Under the pieces are notes generated by a model. That model was not told the DNA's origin. It was given only the letters and a program-made list of their open reading frames with translations, and ran no database searches. From contig JACZWL010000009.1 in the NCBI GenBank assembly GCA_022572185.1, positions 1-64,000 of the forward strand: a stretch of 64,000 nucleotides of DNA, given 5' to 3'. Shown here one piece after another: positions 17,784 through 25,698 of this stretch (its first letter is position 1; each line of letters starts with the position of its first letter). Position numbers and translations under genes: made by a program. Source of the stretch: Pseudomonadota bacterium (GTDB taxonomy: Bacteria > Pseudomonadota > Gammaproteobacteria > Steroidobacterales > Woeseiaceae).

Positions 17784-18782
17784 ATGAAATCCAGCGTTTT
17801 TTTCGCAAGCATTGTCGCCTGCATGATGTGGCTCCCACGAAGTCCGATTTCACAAACCGTCGAAATACGCGAATGGCTGGTTCCCTGGAGCGACTCGCGG
17901 CCACGAGACCCGTTTGTGGATGATTCGGGTCGTGTCTGGTTCGTGGGGCAGATCGGCCATTACATCGCCAATCTGCAGCCCGCGACCGGTGAATTCAGTC
18001 GCTACGATCTCGATGCCGGTACGGGGCCCCACAACCTGATTGTCGCCGAGCATGATTCAGGCCGCGCGGTCTGGTATGCGGGAAATCTCAAGTCACATAT
18101 CGGACGGCTCAATCCCGACACGGGTGTTATCGAGAAAACAATGATGCCGGACAGCCAGGCGCGCGACCCACACACACTGGTGTTCGATTCTGCGGGGGAT
18201 ATCTGGTTTACGGTGCAGGGGGGCAATTTCGTCGGCAAGTTGACGACGGAAACCAGCGAAGTGTCTTTAATGGCCGTACCAACGAAGCGATCCCGACCGT
18301 ATGGGATTGTCATCAACTCGAATGATGAGCCATGGGTTGTCGAATTCGGCAGTAACAAGCTCATTCGGATAGACAAAGACGAGCTGACGCTCGAAGAAAT
18401 CGAACTGCCCAACAAGAAATCCCGGCCGCGGAGACTCCAGATTACGTCAGACGATAATGTCTGGTACGTCGATTACGTACTCGGCCTGCTCGGTCGTTAC
18501 GAGCCCGATGACAAAAAGTTTACCGAATGGCAAATGCCGTCCGGCGAGGAGAGCAAACCTTACGGCATGGCAGTTGACAAGAATGACCGTCTCTGGATCG
18601 TCGAGACCGGCGTATCGCCGAACCGTTTCGTTGGTTTCGACACCCTGTCCGAATCATTCCTGAGTGAAACCGATATCCCCAGTGGCGCCGGGTCCGTTCG
18701 GCATATGTACTATTTCGAAGCCGCCGGTGAAGTCTGGTTTGGTACGGATACCAACACTATTGGCCGCGCCAGGGTGCACTAG
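17784..18782 (+). CDS. Secreted virginiamycin B lyase-like beta-propeller protein
   Basis: 332 aa with a signal peptide (MKSSVFFASIVACMMWLP) and then repeated blades of about 42 residues with motifs such as DSGRVWFVGQ, AGDIWFTVQGG, NDEPWVVEFGSN, SDDNVWYVDY and NDRLWIVETG. This is the streptogramin lyase (Vgb) propeller, but the antibiotic-cleaving activity is not assured: many relatives are uncharacterised periplasmic proteins. ATG 17784 with GAGGTC six bases before it is preferred over ATG 17772. Likely periplasmic. Confidence 0.8.
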   Translation: MKSSVFFASIVACMMWLPRSPISQTVEIREWLVPWSDSRPRDPFVDDSGRVWFVGQIGHYIANLQPATGEFSRYDLDAGTGPHNLIVAEHDSGRAVWYAGNLKSHIGRLNPDTGVIEKTMMPDSQARDPHTLVFDSAGDIWFTVQGGNFVGKLTTETSEVSLMAVPTKRSRPYGIVINSNDEPWVVEFGSNKLIRIDKDELTLEEIELPNKKSRPRRLQITSDDNVWYVDYVLGLLGRYEPDDKKFTEWQMPSGEESKPYGMAVDKNDRLWIVETGVSPNRFVGFDTLSESFLSETDIPSGAGSVRHMYYFEAAGEVWFGTDTNTIGRARVH

Positions 18783-18959
18783 CCTGCACAGCCGGATATC
18801 GATAATGCTTGCCTTGTCTTTCGCGATGGCGGGCGCAAGCCTGCAGGGAAGAGCTTGTCATCAAGGTCGCCGCCAATGCCAGGAACGATGACCCGTCCGC
18901 ATGCGGCGATTGCATCTACGATATTGAAAAAAGACGGCGGGCAGTTGATCGACCAGAGC

Positions 18960-19370
18960 CTATTCGATTTCCTCAATAGCGACCGGCTTAAGCAGAAACC
19001 GGAATGTCCGGCAGGTTTTCACAACCGCGGCCTTTTGGTTCGACCGCAAAGGCTCGTAGCTCGATTTCTTAATGGCCTTAAGTGATTGTTTCGCAAACAT
19101 TTTGTGGGAGCTTCGCCGGACGGTAGGCCTGCGGATTCGGCCACGTGCGTCGATCGTGTAGCAGACGGTTGCTTCACCCTCGATCCGATCACGTCTTGCT
19201 ATTTCGGGATATTGCGGTACCGCAGTAACGGACGGCATACGATCGGATGATGCGTCTTCCATATGGGTTATGCGCGTGACTCGCGTGCTGTCGTCCGCCA
19301 GAACGATGGCGGATGACGCCACCGCCAGGCAGATTAAAGCAGTTACGGATGTCTGTCCTGCGGTGGTCAC
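18960..19370 (-). CDS. TonB C-terminal domain protein (secreted, small)
   Basis: 136 aa with a signal peptide (ALICLAVASSAIVLA) followed directly by a TonB-C fold: VPQYPEIARRDRIEGEATVCY then IDARGRIRRPTV and LKAIKKSSYEPL. It has no N-terminal transmembrane anchor plus proline linker, so it is not a normal energy-transducing TonB. Its GTG start lies 9 nt after the stop of the TPR gene, so the two form an operon. Such stand-alone TonB-C proteins have unclear roles. Confidence 0.82.
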   Translation of the reverse strand: MTTAGQTSVTALICLAVASSAIVLADDSTRVTRITHMEDASSDRMPSVTAVPQYPEIARRDRIEGEATVCYTIDARGRIRRPTVRRSSHKMFAKQSLKAIKKSSYEPLRSNQKAAVVKTCRTFRFLLKPVAIEEIE

Positions 19371-19379
19371 AAGACACGC

Positions 19380-19910
19380 CTAGCTTTGTTCCTTTACGGA
19401 AACATCCGCGCTCTTGCGTTTGCGATCATCAATAATGATATTCGGCGATACCGGATGTGTTGCGTCCAGAAACATGCCCTTGACCACTTTCAGAGTACGG
19501 GCATTGGGATTGATCTCCTGGCCCATCGCAAGGTCCTTTTCTGCCTTTTCGTATTCCTCGCGCATGACGTAAATCAGGGCGCGGTTATTGTAGCCCCGCC
19601 AGTGTCTGTCGTTACTCAAGAGGAGCATGTTGCAGTACATCAATGCGGAATCGAGCCTGTCGATCATGATGTAGCCGGCACAAAGATTGGATAAAGCGGC
19701 TTCTTTCTCTCTCTTTCCCTGGGCAGATCGCAAACCACGCAAGGTCAATTCAAGGCCCTCTCTGGCATTGCCGGCAAGGAGTTCCTGGGCGCCATCCGAC
19801 AGGTCCAGATTTCTCGGGCCGATGACAACTTTGCTCTCTTCGGACCAGGCTACAGGAATCAGCAATACGGCGGTGATGAGGGCAATGGCAAAGGCGGCAG
19901 GCCCACTCAT
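19380..19910 (-). CDS. Secreted tetratricopeptide-repeat protein
   Basis: 176 aa: a signal peptide (FAIALITAVLLIPVAWS), then helical TPR-like repeats including ALSNLCAGYIMIDRLDSALMY and RGYNNRALIYVMREEYEKAEKD, then a charged tail. ATG 19910 has a strong GGAGG seven bases upstream, so the longer frame to 19973 is not used. It probably mediates protein-protein contact in the periplasm. It is the first gene of a pair with the TonB-C protein, and divergent short-spaced genes are absent. Confidence 0.8.
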   Translation of the reverse strand: MSGPAAFAIALITAVLLIPVAWSEESKVVIGPRNLDLSDGAQELLAGNAREGLELTLRGLRSAQGKREKEAALSNLCAGYIMIDRLDSALMYCNMLLLSNDRHWRGYNNRALIYVMREEYEKAEKDLAMGQEINPNARTLKVVKGMFLDATHPVSPNIIIDDRKRKSADVSVKEQS

Positions 19911-20140
19911 GATTCTTACCTCCGGCCGCTCAACAGAAGACTGAAAACGGCCTCCAGCAACAATTTGACACACTGTACTCCCGAAAATTCAATCGTGCAT
20001 CAGCGGGCCGGTTTTTGAATTGTCTGGCCCGCGTGTTCGATCAGTTAGAAAAGACGCGTTGATCAGGGACCGGGCGAGAGCGCTGGGCTGCACTCCGGGC
20101 CACATTCCGGGCCGTACTACGTAGCGGTGAAATAATCGGG

Positions 20141-20569
20141 CTAACCGCTGATGTAGTGCTCGAGTTGCTCTATTTCCTCTTGCTGGTCGGCAATTATCGC
20201 CTTGACCAGGTCGCCAATCGATACCAGACCAGTGACCTTGTTTCCCTCTACGACGGGCAGGTGCCGGATACGTTTGTCGGTCATCACGCTCATGCAACTA
20301 TTGACCGTTTGATCAGGACTCGTCGAAATTACACCGGTCGACATAATGTCGCTGACGGGCGTCTCGTCCGACGACCGCCCTTTCAGAATGACCTTTCGCG
20401 CATAGTCTCTTTCCGTGACGATTCCCGTCATAGCATCCCCATCCATGACGATGAGAGCACCGACGCCTTTCTCGGCCATTAGCTTTATCGCATCCAGAAC
20501 CGATGCCGACGGCGCGATCGACAATACATCATGGCCCTTTGAATCAAGCAGTTGGTTGACCAGTTTCAT
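20141..20569 (-). CDS. CBS-domain pair protein
   Basis: 142 aa comprising two CBS modules (about residues 8-64 and 75-131) and little else. Motifs: VGALIVMDGDAMTGIVTERDYARKV in the first and RHLPVVEGNKVTGLVSIGDL in the second. Such proteins bind adenine nucleotides and regulate partners; the target is not evident. Cytoplasmic. The ATG 20569 is preceded by a long intergenic region with hairpins. Confidence 0.9.
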   Translation of the reverse strand: MKLVNQLLDSKGHDVLSIAPSASVLDAIKLMAEKGVGALIVMDGDAMTGIVTERDYARKVILKGRSSDETPVSDIMSTGVISTSPDQTVNSCMSVMTDKRIRHLPVVEGNKVTGLVSIGDLVKAIIADQQEEIEQLEHYISG

Positions 20570-21042
20570 TTTGGTTTCCTGGTTATTATCGCCGGACGTG
20601 GCTTCTCATCAGCCAATCATAGGTCATTCTGCTCAAATCAGCAGCAAAGTTAATAAAATCGCCTGTCCGGGCTCGTCGCACTTCGAACGGACTGCGTCAA
20701 TAAAGGTTACAAATTCGCCAGGGTGAGGTGCAAAGCCGATGCATCGCATTGGCCCACCGAACGCCGAAGCCATGGATGGCGGAGGCCGGAGTTGTTAGCG
20801 AAGCAGGATGCCGGACTTACAACTAAATCTGGACGCCCACAGGGCGCCTTCGCGAAGCGAATGTCACGACCAGGGATGGTCGTGATCAATCCGCAGGGAT
20901 CGGACTGCGGTTACTAACACTGGTGGCGGACTGGGACTCCAACAAGCGGCAACAGAATCGTTGCAGGAACCCGTTCCGACGGGCGATTGGCCCGTTCCGA
21001 TGGTCGATTGGCCCGTTCCGACGGGCGATTTCAGAAACGTTA
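20570..21042. other. Intergenic region with a chain of GGA-loop hairpins and 21-bp repeats
   Basis: No gene is supported. On the + strand five consecutive short hairpins carry GGA or AGGGA in or near the loop: GCCATGGATGGC (20769-20780), AGTTGT/ACAACT enclosing GCAGGATGC (20790-20824), CGCCC/GGGCG (20834-20846), CACGACC/GGTCGTG around AGGGAT (20865-20884) and TCCG/CGGA around CAGGGAT (20890-20904). This could be a small RNA or dispersed repeat. A tandem repeat follows at 20970-21030. Confidence 0.4.
20970..21030. repeat. 21-bp tandem repeat, 2.9 copies
   Basis: Units CCCGTTCCGACGGGCGATTGG (20970-20990), a variant with ATGGTC (20991-21011), and a final truncated unit (21012-21030). The unit is related to the dispersed CCCGTCCTGACGGGCGATT palindrome, so this appears to be a local expansion of that element. 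Confidence 0.75.
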
Positions 21043-21719
21043 TTAGTCTTCTTTCTCGACGCGGCCGTTGACGCGTGCGAAGCTCAGCGATCCGCTGCCG
21101 TCGTCTTCGATGATCAGGTCTGCCTCGACGTCGCTTGCGTTGATGTCGCCGGAGCCGTCATCAATTACTACGCTGCCATGCACATGCTGCACGGTAATGC
21201 TGCCGGAACCCTCTTCAATTGAGATGTCACCGCCGACACGTTCTACAGAGATCGAGCCGGAACCATCGATGACCCGGAACCATCCTCGACTATGATGTCA
21301 CCCAGGACACCCCGGATCTTGATCGAGCCGGCGCCATCTTGGATATCGAGTCCGACGCTTTCCGGCACCGCTACCTCAAGGCGGACGCTCGGACTGCCGC
21401 CCCATCCCCAGCGACTGGAATCGAAATACCCGTTCAGTGCGGCTGAGTCACCATCGCGCTCAAGGGTCAATACCAGTCTGGATACAATAACTTTTCGAGC
21501 CTTTTCTTCGTTCTTGCCAGGCGCCTGGATGGGTGCAGTGACGGATATCTTCCTGGCATTGGGGTTCCCGCGTACCTCGAGGCTGCCTGCACCAGTCACA
21601 ATCTCGACGGTATTGACTCCGCGGGCATCCAGCGCCAGATCGCGGGCTTCTTGATGATCGTGCCAGGCCGCGTTGCTCAGGCTGGCAGTGAACATCCCTA
21701 AAACGAGAAACGCGCGCAT
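21043..21719 (-). pseudogene. DUF4097-like secreted repeat protein, frameshifted
   Basis: Signal peptide, then repeats of about 18-20 residues built on a [I/V]xDGSGS motif, as in DUF4097/adhesin-like parallel beta structures. The first frame runs 21719-21243 and ends PARSL after EDGSGSS. The downstream DNA, read in another frame, continues DGSGSISVERV, EEGSGSITVQHV, DDGSGDINASDV and ends VEKED at 21043. The break is near 21266-21285, where GATGGTTCCGG occurs twice, so slippage or a deletion between repeats is likely. The full product would have been about 225 aa. An assembly error is possible. Confidence 0.7.
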
Positions 21720-21800
21720 AAGATTGATCTCTCAAGTTGATCTCGGCCGTTTTGACCGATCTTGTATGCCTTAGATGCCGCTCATCAAGGAACGGTTGCA

Positions 21801-21837
21801 ACAGGGAAGGACCCCGCGGGGTCCTTCCCTGTTTTTA
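21801..21837 (+). terminator. Strong palindromic terminator
   Basis: A 32-nt perfect palindrome (arms ACAGGGAAGGACCCC and its complement, 21801-21832) is followed by TTTTT on the + strand. The T run is oriented to stop + strand transcription, although both flanking genes are on the minus strand; on the minus strand it would act as a hairpin without a U tract. It separates the amidohydrolase gene from the DUF4097-like pseudogene. Confidence 0.75.
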
Positions 21838-21846
21838 TCGCGTTTC

Positions 21847-23187
21847 TCAAAGCTCGAATCTCGAGAGGATCTCGCCCAGATCAGCGCGGGCCAGCCAGCG
21901 CCCTCGCAACATCACGCCGTGAATGCGGCTTGCGTTTCCGATATCGATCAGCGGATTCGCATCCAGGAGCACCAGATCTCCCTCCTTTCCGGTTTCCACG
22001 GTACCGAAAACGTGCTCCTGCCCGAAAAACTTCGCTGGATTGACCGTTCCGGTCCGTAGTGCCTCATATGGAGTCAGGCCTGAGGCCACGAGATACTCGA
22101 GCTCCCGATGAATTGCAAAGCCCGGCACATTGAATACCTGCGGAGCATCAGAGCCCAGCAACAGTCCGGCGCCGGCCTCGTGCAGCGCGAGAATCAGTTT
22201 TCTTCTTATTTCGATCGCCCTGGTCGCAATCGCGGGATCGTATGCCGGATCGTCCAGGACCTGCTGCTTGGCATTCACCCAACGGCCGATCGTCGCAAGC
22301 GACACATAACGCATTTCCGGCCACTCACGCATTTCCGCAGGCGTGGTCTGCGAGATTCGGTGCTCAATCATCGACTGGGTCGGCACATTCCAGACGCCTG
22401 CGGCCGCTGTTTCCACGGCGATTCTTGCAATCTTCTCTTCATCGATCTGGTCTGCGAGAAGCACGCCGAAGAATCCGGCGGGGCCTCTGGACAGATCTGC
22501 ATCGTCTTTGAGCATCGCCTGCATGTAGCCGTCCAAATGATCGATCGATGCCATTCCGGCAGCCAGCGCATGTGGCACGCCGACCGCAATCGACACATGC
22601 CCGGCAAACTGCATACCGAATCGTTTCGCGGTATTCGCAAGCGCATCGAATTCGGCCTTCGTCAATCCCGGATGTATCTTCAGAAAGTCGTAGCCCGCCC
22701 CATGCTGCGCTCGAACCATCTCACTTGCGTCTTCAGGGCGGTTAATGCTGTTGCCGTTGAACGAGGGGCCGGATGTAAAGAGCCTCGGTCCAAGCACCTC
22801 GCCACTCAGGATCTGTTGCCGGAGGTCAAGGTGGGCGGGTCGTCCCAGCATGCCGCGGACAATCGTGACTCCATTCGCGACGTTGAGGCCCAGCACTCTC
22901 TCAAGACCTGTCGAACTCACGCGGGGAATGTGGGCATGCATTTCCGCCAGCCCCGGTATAAGAAATCTGTCCGTACCATCGACTACGAATGCATTTTTTG
23001 CGATGGGAATATCGTCCACAGCACCGATCGTCACGATTTTCCCGTCCTCGACAACGACAGTCTGTGCTGCAATGACGGTCTCGGATGTCATTGGAATGAC
23101 GTTGACGTTAATGAACACCGTTTGCGCCGCGGATGCTGGAAACGCCTGTAACACCAATGCGATTGCTGCAACCCTGAGAATCAGCAT
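21847..23187 (-). CDS. Secreted amidohydrolase (imidazolonepropionase/prolidase-like)
   Basis: 446 aa metal-dependent hydrolase of the amidohydrolase superfamily. A signal peptide (LRVAAIALVLQAFPASA) sends it to the periplasm. Metal motifs: GLAEMHAHI (HxH), FLKIHPG with the bridging lysine, MQFAGHVS and GLLLGSDAP with the catalytic Asp. The C-terminal beta sandwich returns with KEGDLVLLDANPL. Relatives cleave peptides, cyclic imides or lactams; substrate unknown. No obvious operon partner. Confidence 0.87.
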   Translation of the reverse strand: MLILRVAAIALVLQAFPASAAQTVFINVNVIPMTSETVIAAQTVVVEDGKIVTIGAVDDIPIAKNAFVVDGTDRFLIPGLAEMHAHIPRVSSTGLERVLGLNVANGVTIVRGMLGRPAHLDLRQQILSGEVLGPRLFTSGPSFNGNSINRPEDASEMVRAQHGAGYDFLKIHPGLTKAEFDALANTAKRFGMQFAGHVSIAVGVPHALAAGMASIDHLDGYMQAMLKDDADLSRGPAGFFGVLLADQIDEEKIARIAVETAAAGVWNVPTQSMIEHRISQTTPAEMREWPEMRYVSLATIGRWVNAKQQVLDDPAYDPAIATRAIEIRRKLILALHEAGAGLLLGSDAPQVFNVPGFAIHRELEYLVASGLTPYEALRTGTVNPAKFFGQEHVFGTVETGKEGDLVLLDANPLIDIGNASRIHGVMLRGRWLARADLGEILSRFEL

Positions 23188-23564
23188 AAAGGTCTGCTCT
23201 TACTGTTCGATTGAGAGTTTTGAGCACCGTGGGCGCTCGCAGTTCGGGTGATGGTAGCAAATCACCCGTCAGGACGGGCTCCTACGGTTCCCAATAGAAT
23301 CATCGTTGGAGCTGTCGGACCGCCATGGATGGCGGGAGTGCAGGTGTTGCAGGAGTATTCACCTGCCTGATGGGCGAAATCAGCAACTGGTGAAACATTC
23401 GGCTTGGAGTCTGCGCGGTAAAAATATCCGTAGCGAGAAGGTGCCACAGCGAGGACAGTTTTTCGATCTTTTGAGGCGCATAGTGGGATTACGTAAGGAA
23501 AAAGATCGGAAAAATGGACCGCTGTGGTGCCTTCGCAGTAGGCATACTTTCTACCGCGCAGACT
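23188..23564. other. Intergenic region packed with repeats
   Basis: No gene. It contains a copy of the dispersed palindrome (23261-23285), two hairpins with GGA loops (CGCCATGGATGGCG 23321-23334; GCAGGTG/CACCTGC with GCAGGA in the loop 23340-23366) and a long inverted repeat (23407-23565) that touches the stop codon of the dehydratase. Confidence 0.6.
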
Positions 23565-23565
23565 C
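23407..23565. repeat. 159-bp long inverted repeat (MITE-like)
   Basis: Ends are GAGTCTGCGCGGTA (23407-23420) and its exact complement TACCGCGCAGACTC (23552-23565). The arms continue imperfectly through AAGGTGCCACAGCG and its near complement, and TTTTTCGATCTTTT with a near complement, around a loop of roughly 26 nt. The overall arm length is about 65 nt. The last base is also the first (complementary) base of the dehydratase stop codon. It has no coding capacity. Confidence 0.8.
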
Positions 23566-24524
23566 TAGATAACTTCTTTCAGCATCTCTCTGCTGATGTT
23601 GCCGCCACAGATGATAACGACGACGTTTTTTCTCTGGTAGCTATCCGCGCGGAGTCTTAGCCCGGCAAGCGCGACCCCGGCGGCGCCTTCAAGCAACATG
23701 TGGTGCGCGTCGATGAACTGCCGCATCGCCTCGGCGATCTGATCCTCGGACACAACGACATAATCGTCTGTCACCGCGCGACAAAGATCGAAAGTAATCG
23801 CATCGGCTTCAATGCCGCCGGCTGTACCATCCGACAAAGTCGGCTGACTCGGCAACTCCAGAATCTCGCCGGCTTTGACCGATTCCGTCATCACGGCAGA
23901 CGCCGCAGGCTGACAGGCGAGCACAGCCATCGTGGGATTGACCGACTTCAGGAAGCTGCCGACGCCGCTGATCAGGCCACCGCCACCGACGGCAACAAAA
24001 ATCGCATCGGCCTGAGGCAGTTGCTTCGCAATTTCCACACCGCAGGTACCCTGCCCGGCAACGATATCCTCATCGTTATATGGAGACAGGTAGCACATGC
24101 CGTTTTCGGCAGCGTACTCCCTTGCGTGCATTTCCGTATCGAGGCCATCAGTACCGAAAAACCGCACCTCGCCGCCGGCGCGCTTAATGGCCTCCACCTT
24201 GGTCGTCGAAGTCCCTTCCGGAACGAAGATCACGCCTTTCGTGCCGAGCTTCGACATGGCAAAGGCAACCGCAGCGCCATGGTTGCCACTCGAGGCCGCA
24301 ACACAGCCAGCCGCCCGCTGTTCCGGCGTTAATGAAAGCAGCTTATTAAAGGCGCCGCGCAGCTTGAACGACCCGGTGAACTGAAGGTTTTCCAGTTTCA
24401 GGAAAACGTTCGCACCTGTCAGTTCGCTGAAAAACGGAGAGTGATCCAGGGGCGTTTCCCGAATATGCGGGGCTATCCGGTTCGCTGCCAGGACCACGTT
24501 CGCCGGTAATAACTCTTCTCTCAT
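23565..24524 (-). CDS. Threonine/serine dehydratase (PLP fold type II)
   Basis: 319 aa, short catabolic-type enzyme without a C-terminal regulatory ACT domain. Motifs: LQFTGSFKLRGAFN (PLP lysine), AASSGNHGAAVAFA, VGGGGLISGVGSFL (phosphate loop) and ICGGNIS near the end. It deaminates threonine or serine to the 2-keto acid; a racemase role is possible in this group. The ATG 24524 gives the usual N-terminus; the frame runs further upstream to 24590 without support. The stop codon abuts the 159-bp inverted repeat. Confidence 0.9.
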   Translation of the reverse strand: MREELLPANVVLAANRIAPHIRETPLDHSPFFSELTGANVFLKLENLQFTGSFKLRGAFNKLLSLTPEQRAAGCVAASSGNHGAAVAFAMSKLGTKGVIFVPEGTSTTKVEAIKRAGGEVRFFGTDGLDTEMHAREYAAENGMCYLSPYNDEDIVAGQGTCGVEIAKQLPQADAIFVAVGGGGLISGVGSFLKSVNPTMAVLACQPAASAVMTESVKAGEILELPSQPTLSDGTAGGIEADAITFDLCRAVTDDYVVVSEDQIAEAMRQFIDAHHMLLEGAAGVALAGLRLRADSYQRKNVVVIICGGNISREMLKEVI

Positions 24525-24640
24525 CCGCCTACTGTATCCCAGCGCACAGGCAATAATGTCCGGAGTACGGAGCGGAGCCCGTTCACGCAATCACATCTGT
24601 AGCAGGCTTCGGACCCGGTTATGTCGACAATTCCTGCTTG

Positions 24641-25462
24641 CTAAAGCATATCCTGCTTGCGATACCCTTCCGGCGGTTCGAACATCGCGGCATCGATGGA
24701 CTCGCTGCGGCTGGATGTCAAGCTTGACTCACCTTCAAGCGCACCCGTGTCATCATAATCTCTTGCGTAGACGGGATAACCACCCAGCTCCCTCATATGC
24801 GCAAATATTTCCTGTTGCTTGCCCATGAGATCAGACCCGGCGGCTTTTGAAAATGCATCGTGCATGCTCTCGAAAAATTCGCCCATCCTGATCATCGCAT
24901 CGGCTGCCTCACGACCACCTTCTATGTCGTCCCATTGGGCTACACACATATCGCGTGTTTTTCTTCCCTGCTTCAAAACCTCATAATATTCGCAGTCGTA
25001 GCCGTTTATCTTGTCGCTCTCTCCCGTCTTGCGCAGCGTGCTTGGCGCTTCCTGCGCTGGCTGCAATCCCGGCATCTGATGCTTCATCATTTGCTCAGCC
25101 ATCGCACGTTGCTCGGGCGGCAGCGACGCCAGCATTTCTTCCATCTGTTTCATCGCATCGCTGACCTGCCCCGCCATCTGATTCATGGTCTGCTGATCGA
25201 TGACGTAGTACTCCAGTCGTTCGTTATCAGCCATGATCATTTCGTTACGGTCTCCGCGATAAATCACGAGGCCATCCTCGTCAGATGAAACAGATTTGAT
25301 CTCTATCCTGAGCAACACTCCATCAACAAACATCTTCGTCGTGCCGATCGCAGGCGGATCAACGTGATACTCCTTCGTTTCCATTTGCAACACCGCACCG
25401 GCGAAAGCCTGATATGAGAGAAGAAAACCGGACAAGAGCGTGAGCTTAAATGCGTACTGCAT
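24641..25462 (-). CDS. Secreted DUF4412-like protein
   Basis: 273 aa. Signal peptide (YAFKLTLLSGFLLSYQAFA) then a domain of beta character with ETKEYHVDPP, VIYRGDRNEMIMAD, and a Met-rich middle part (MKQMEEMLASLPPEQRAMAEQ) resembling DUF4412 proteins, then DKINGYDCEYYEVLKQG and C-terminal FEPPEGYRKQ. The start at 25462 has GGGGGAAAG upstream. Periplasmic, function unknown. Family call is tentative. Confidence 0.68.
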   Translation of the reverse strand: MQYAFKLTLLSGFLLSYQAFAGAVLQMETKEYHVDPPAIGTTKMFVDGVLLRIEIKSVSSDEDGLVIYRGDRNEMIMADNERLEYYVIDQQTMNQMAGQVSDAMKQMEEMLASLPPEQRAMAEQMMKHQMPGLQPAQEAPSTLRKTGESDKINGYDCEYYEVLKQGRKTRDMCVAQWDDIEGGREAADAMIRMGEFFESMHDAFSKAAGSDLMGKQQEIFAHMRELGGYPVYARDYDDTGALEGESSLTSSRSESIDAAMFEPPEGYRKQDML

Positions 25463-25541
25463 TGCACTTTCCCCCTTCGTGAAGGGCTGATTGATCAGTG
25501 CTTGCAAAGTAACCCAGACAGGCGTTCATTGCCAGAATGTA

Positions 25542-25606
25542 AAAGAGGGACAGAGGAAAATCAGGGGATGGATCCCCTTTCAGGACCCGGGTCCGTTCCC
25601 TTTTTT
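25542..25606. repeat. Hairpin-rich repeat: GGGGAT/ATCCCC and GGACCCGGGTCC
   Basis: Contains GGGGATggATCCCC (25564-25577) and the perfect palindrome GGACCCGGGTCC (25583-25594), then CCCTTTTTT. The composition GGGACAGAGGAAAATC...GGGGATGGATCCCC resembles intergenic repeats common in proteobacteria, some of them linked to REP-associated transposases. It lies between two minus-strand genes and may also act as a terminator. Confidence 0.5.
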
Positions 25607-25698
25607 CGCAGGTGTCACCCTGCCTGCCGGGTATTGTGCGCATTTGATTCGCTGGGAATCAAAAGGAATGGCAGACAGGGCGACTCAGGCTACATTGC

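Noticed and set aside
18779-18976. Minus frame with VIVPGIGGDLDDKLF-like sequence
   Set aside because: A short phrase looks enzyme-like but it is isolated, overlaps the TonB-C gene end and has no domain around it.
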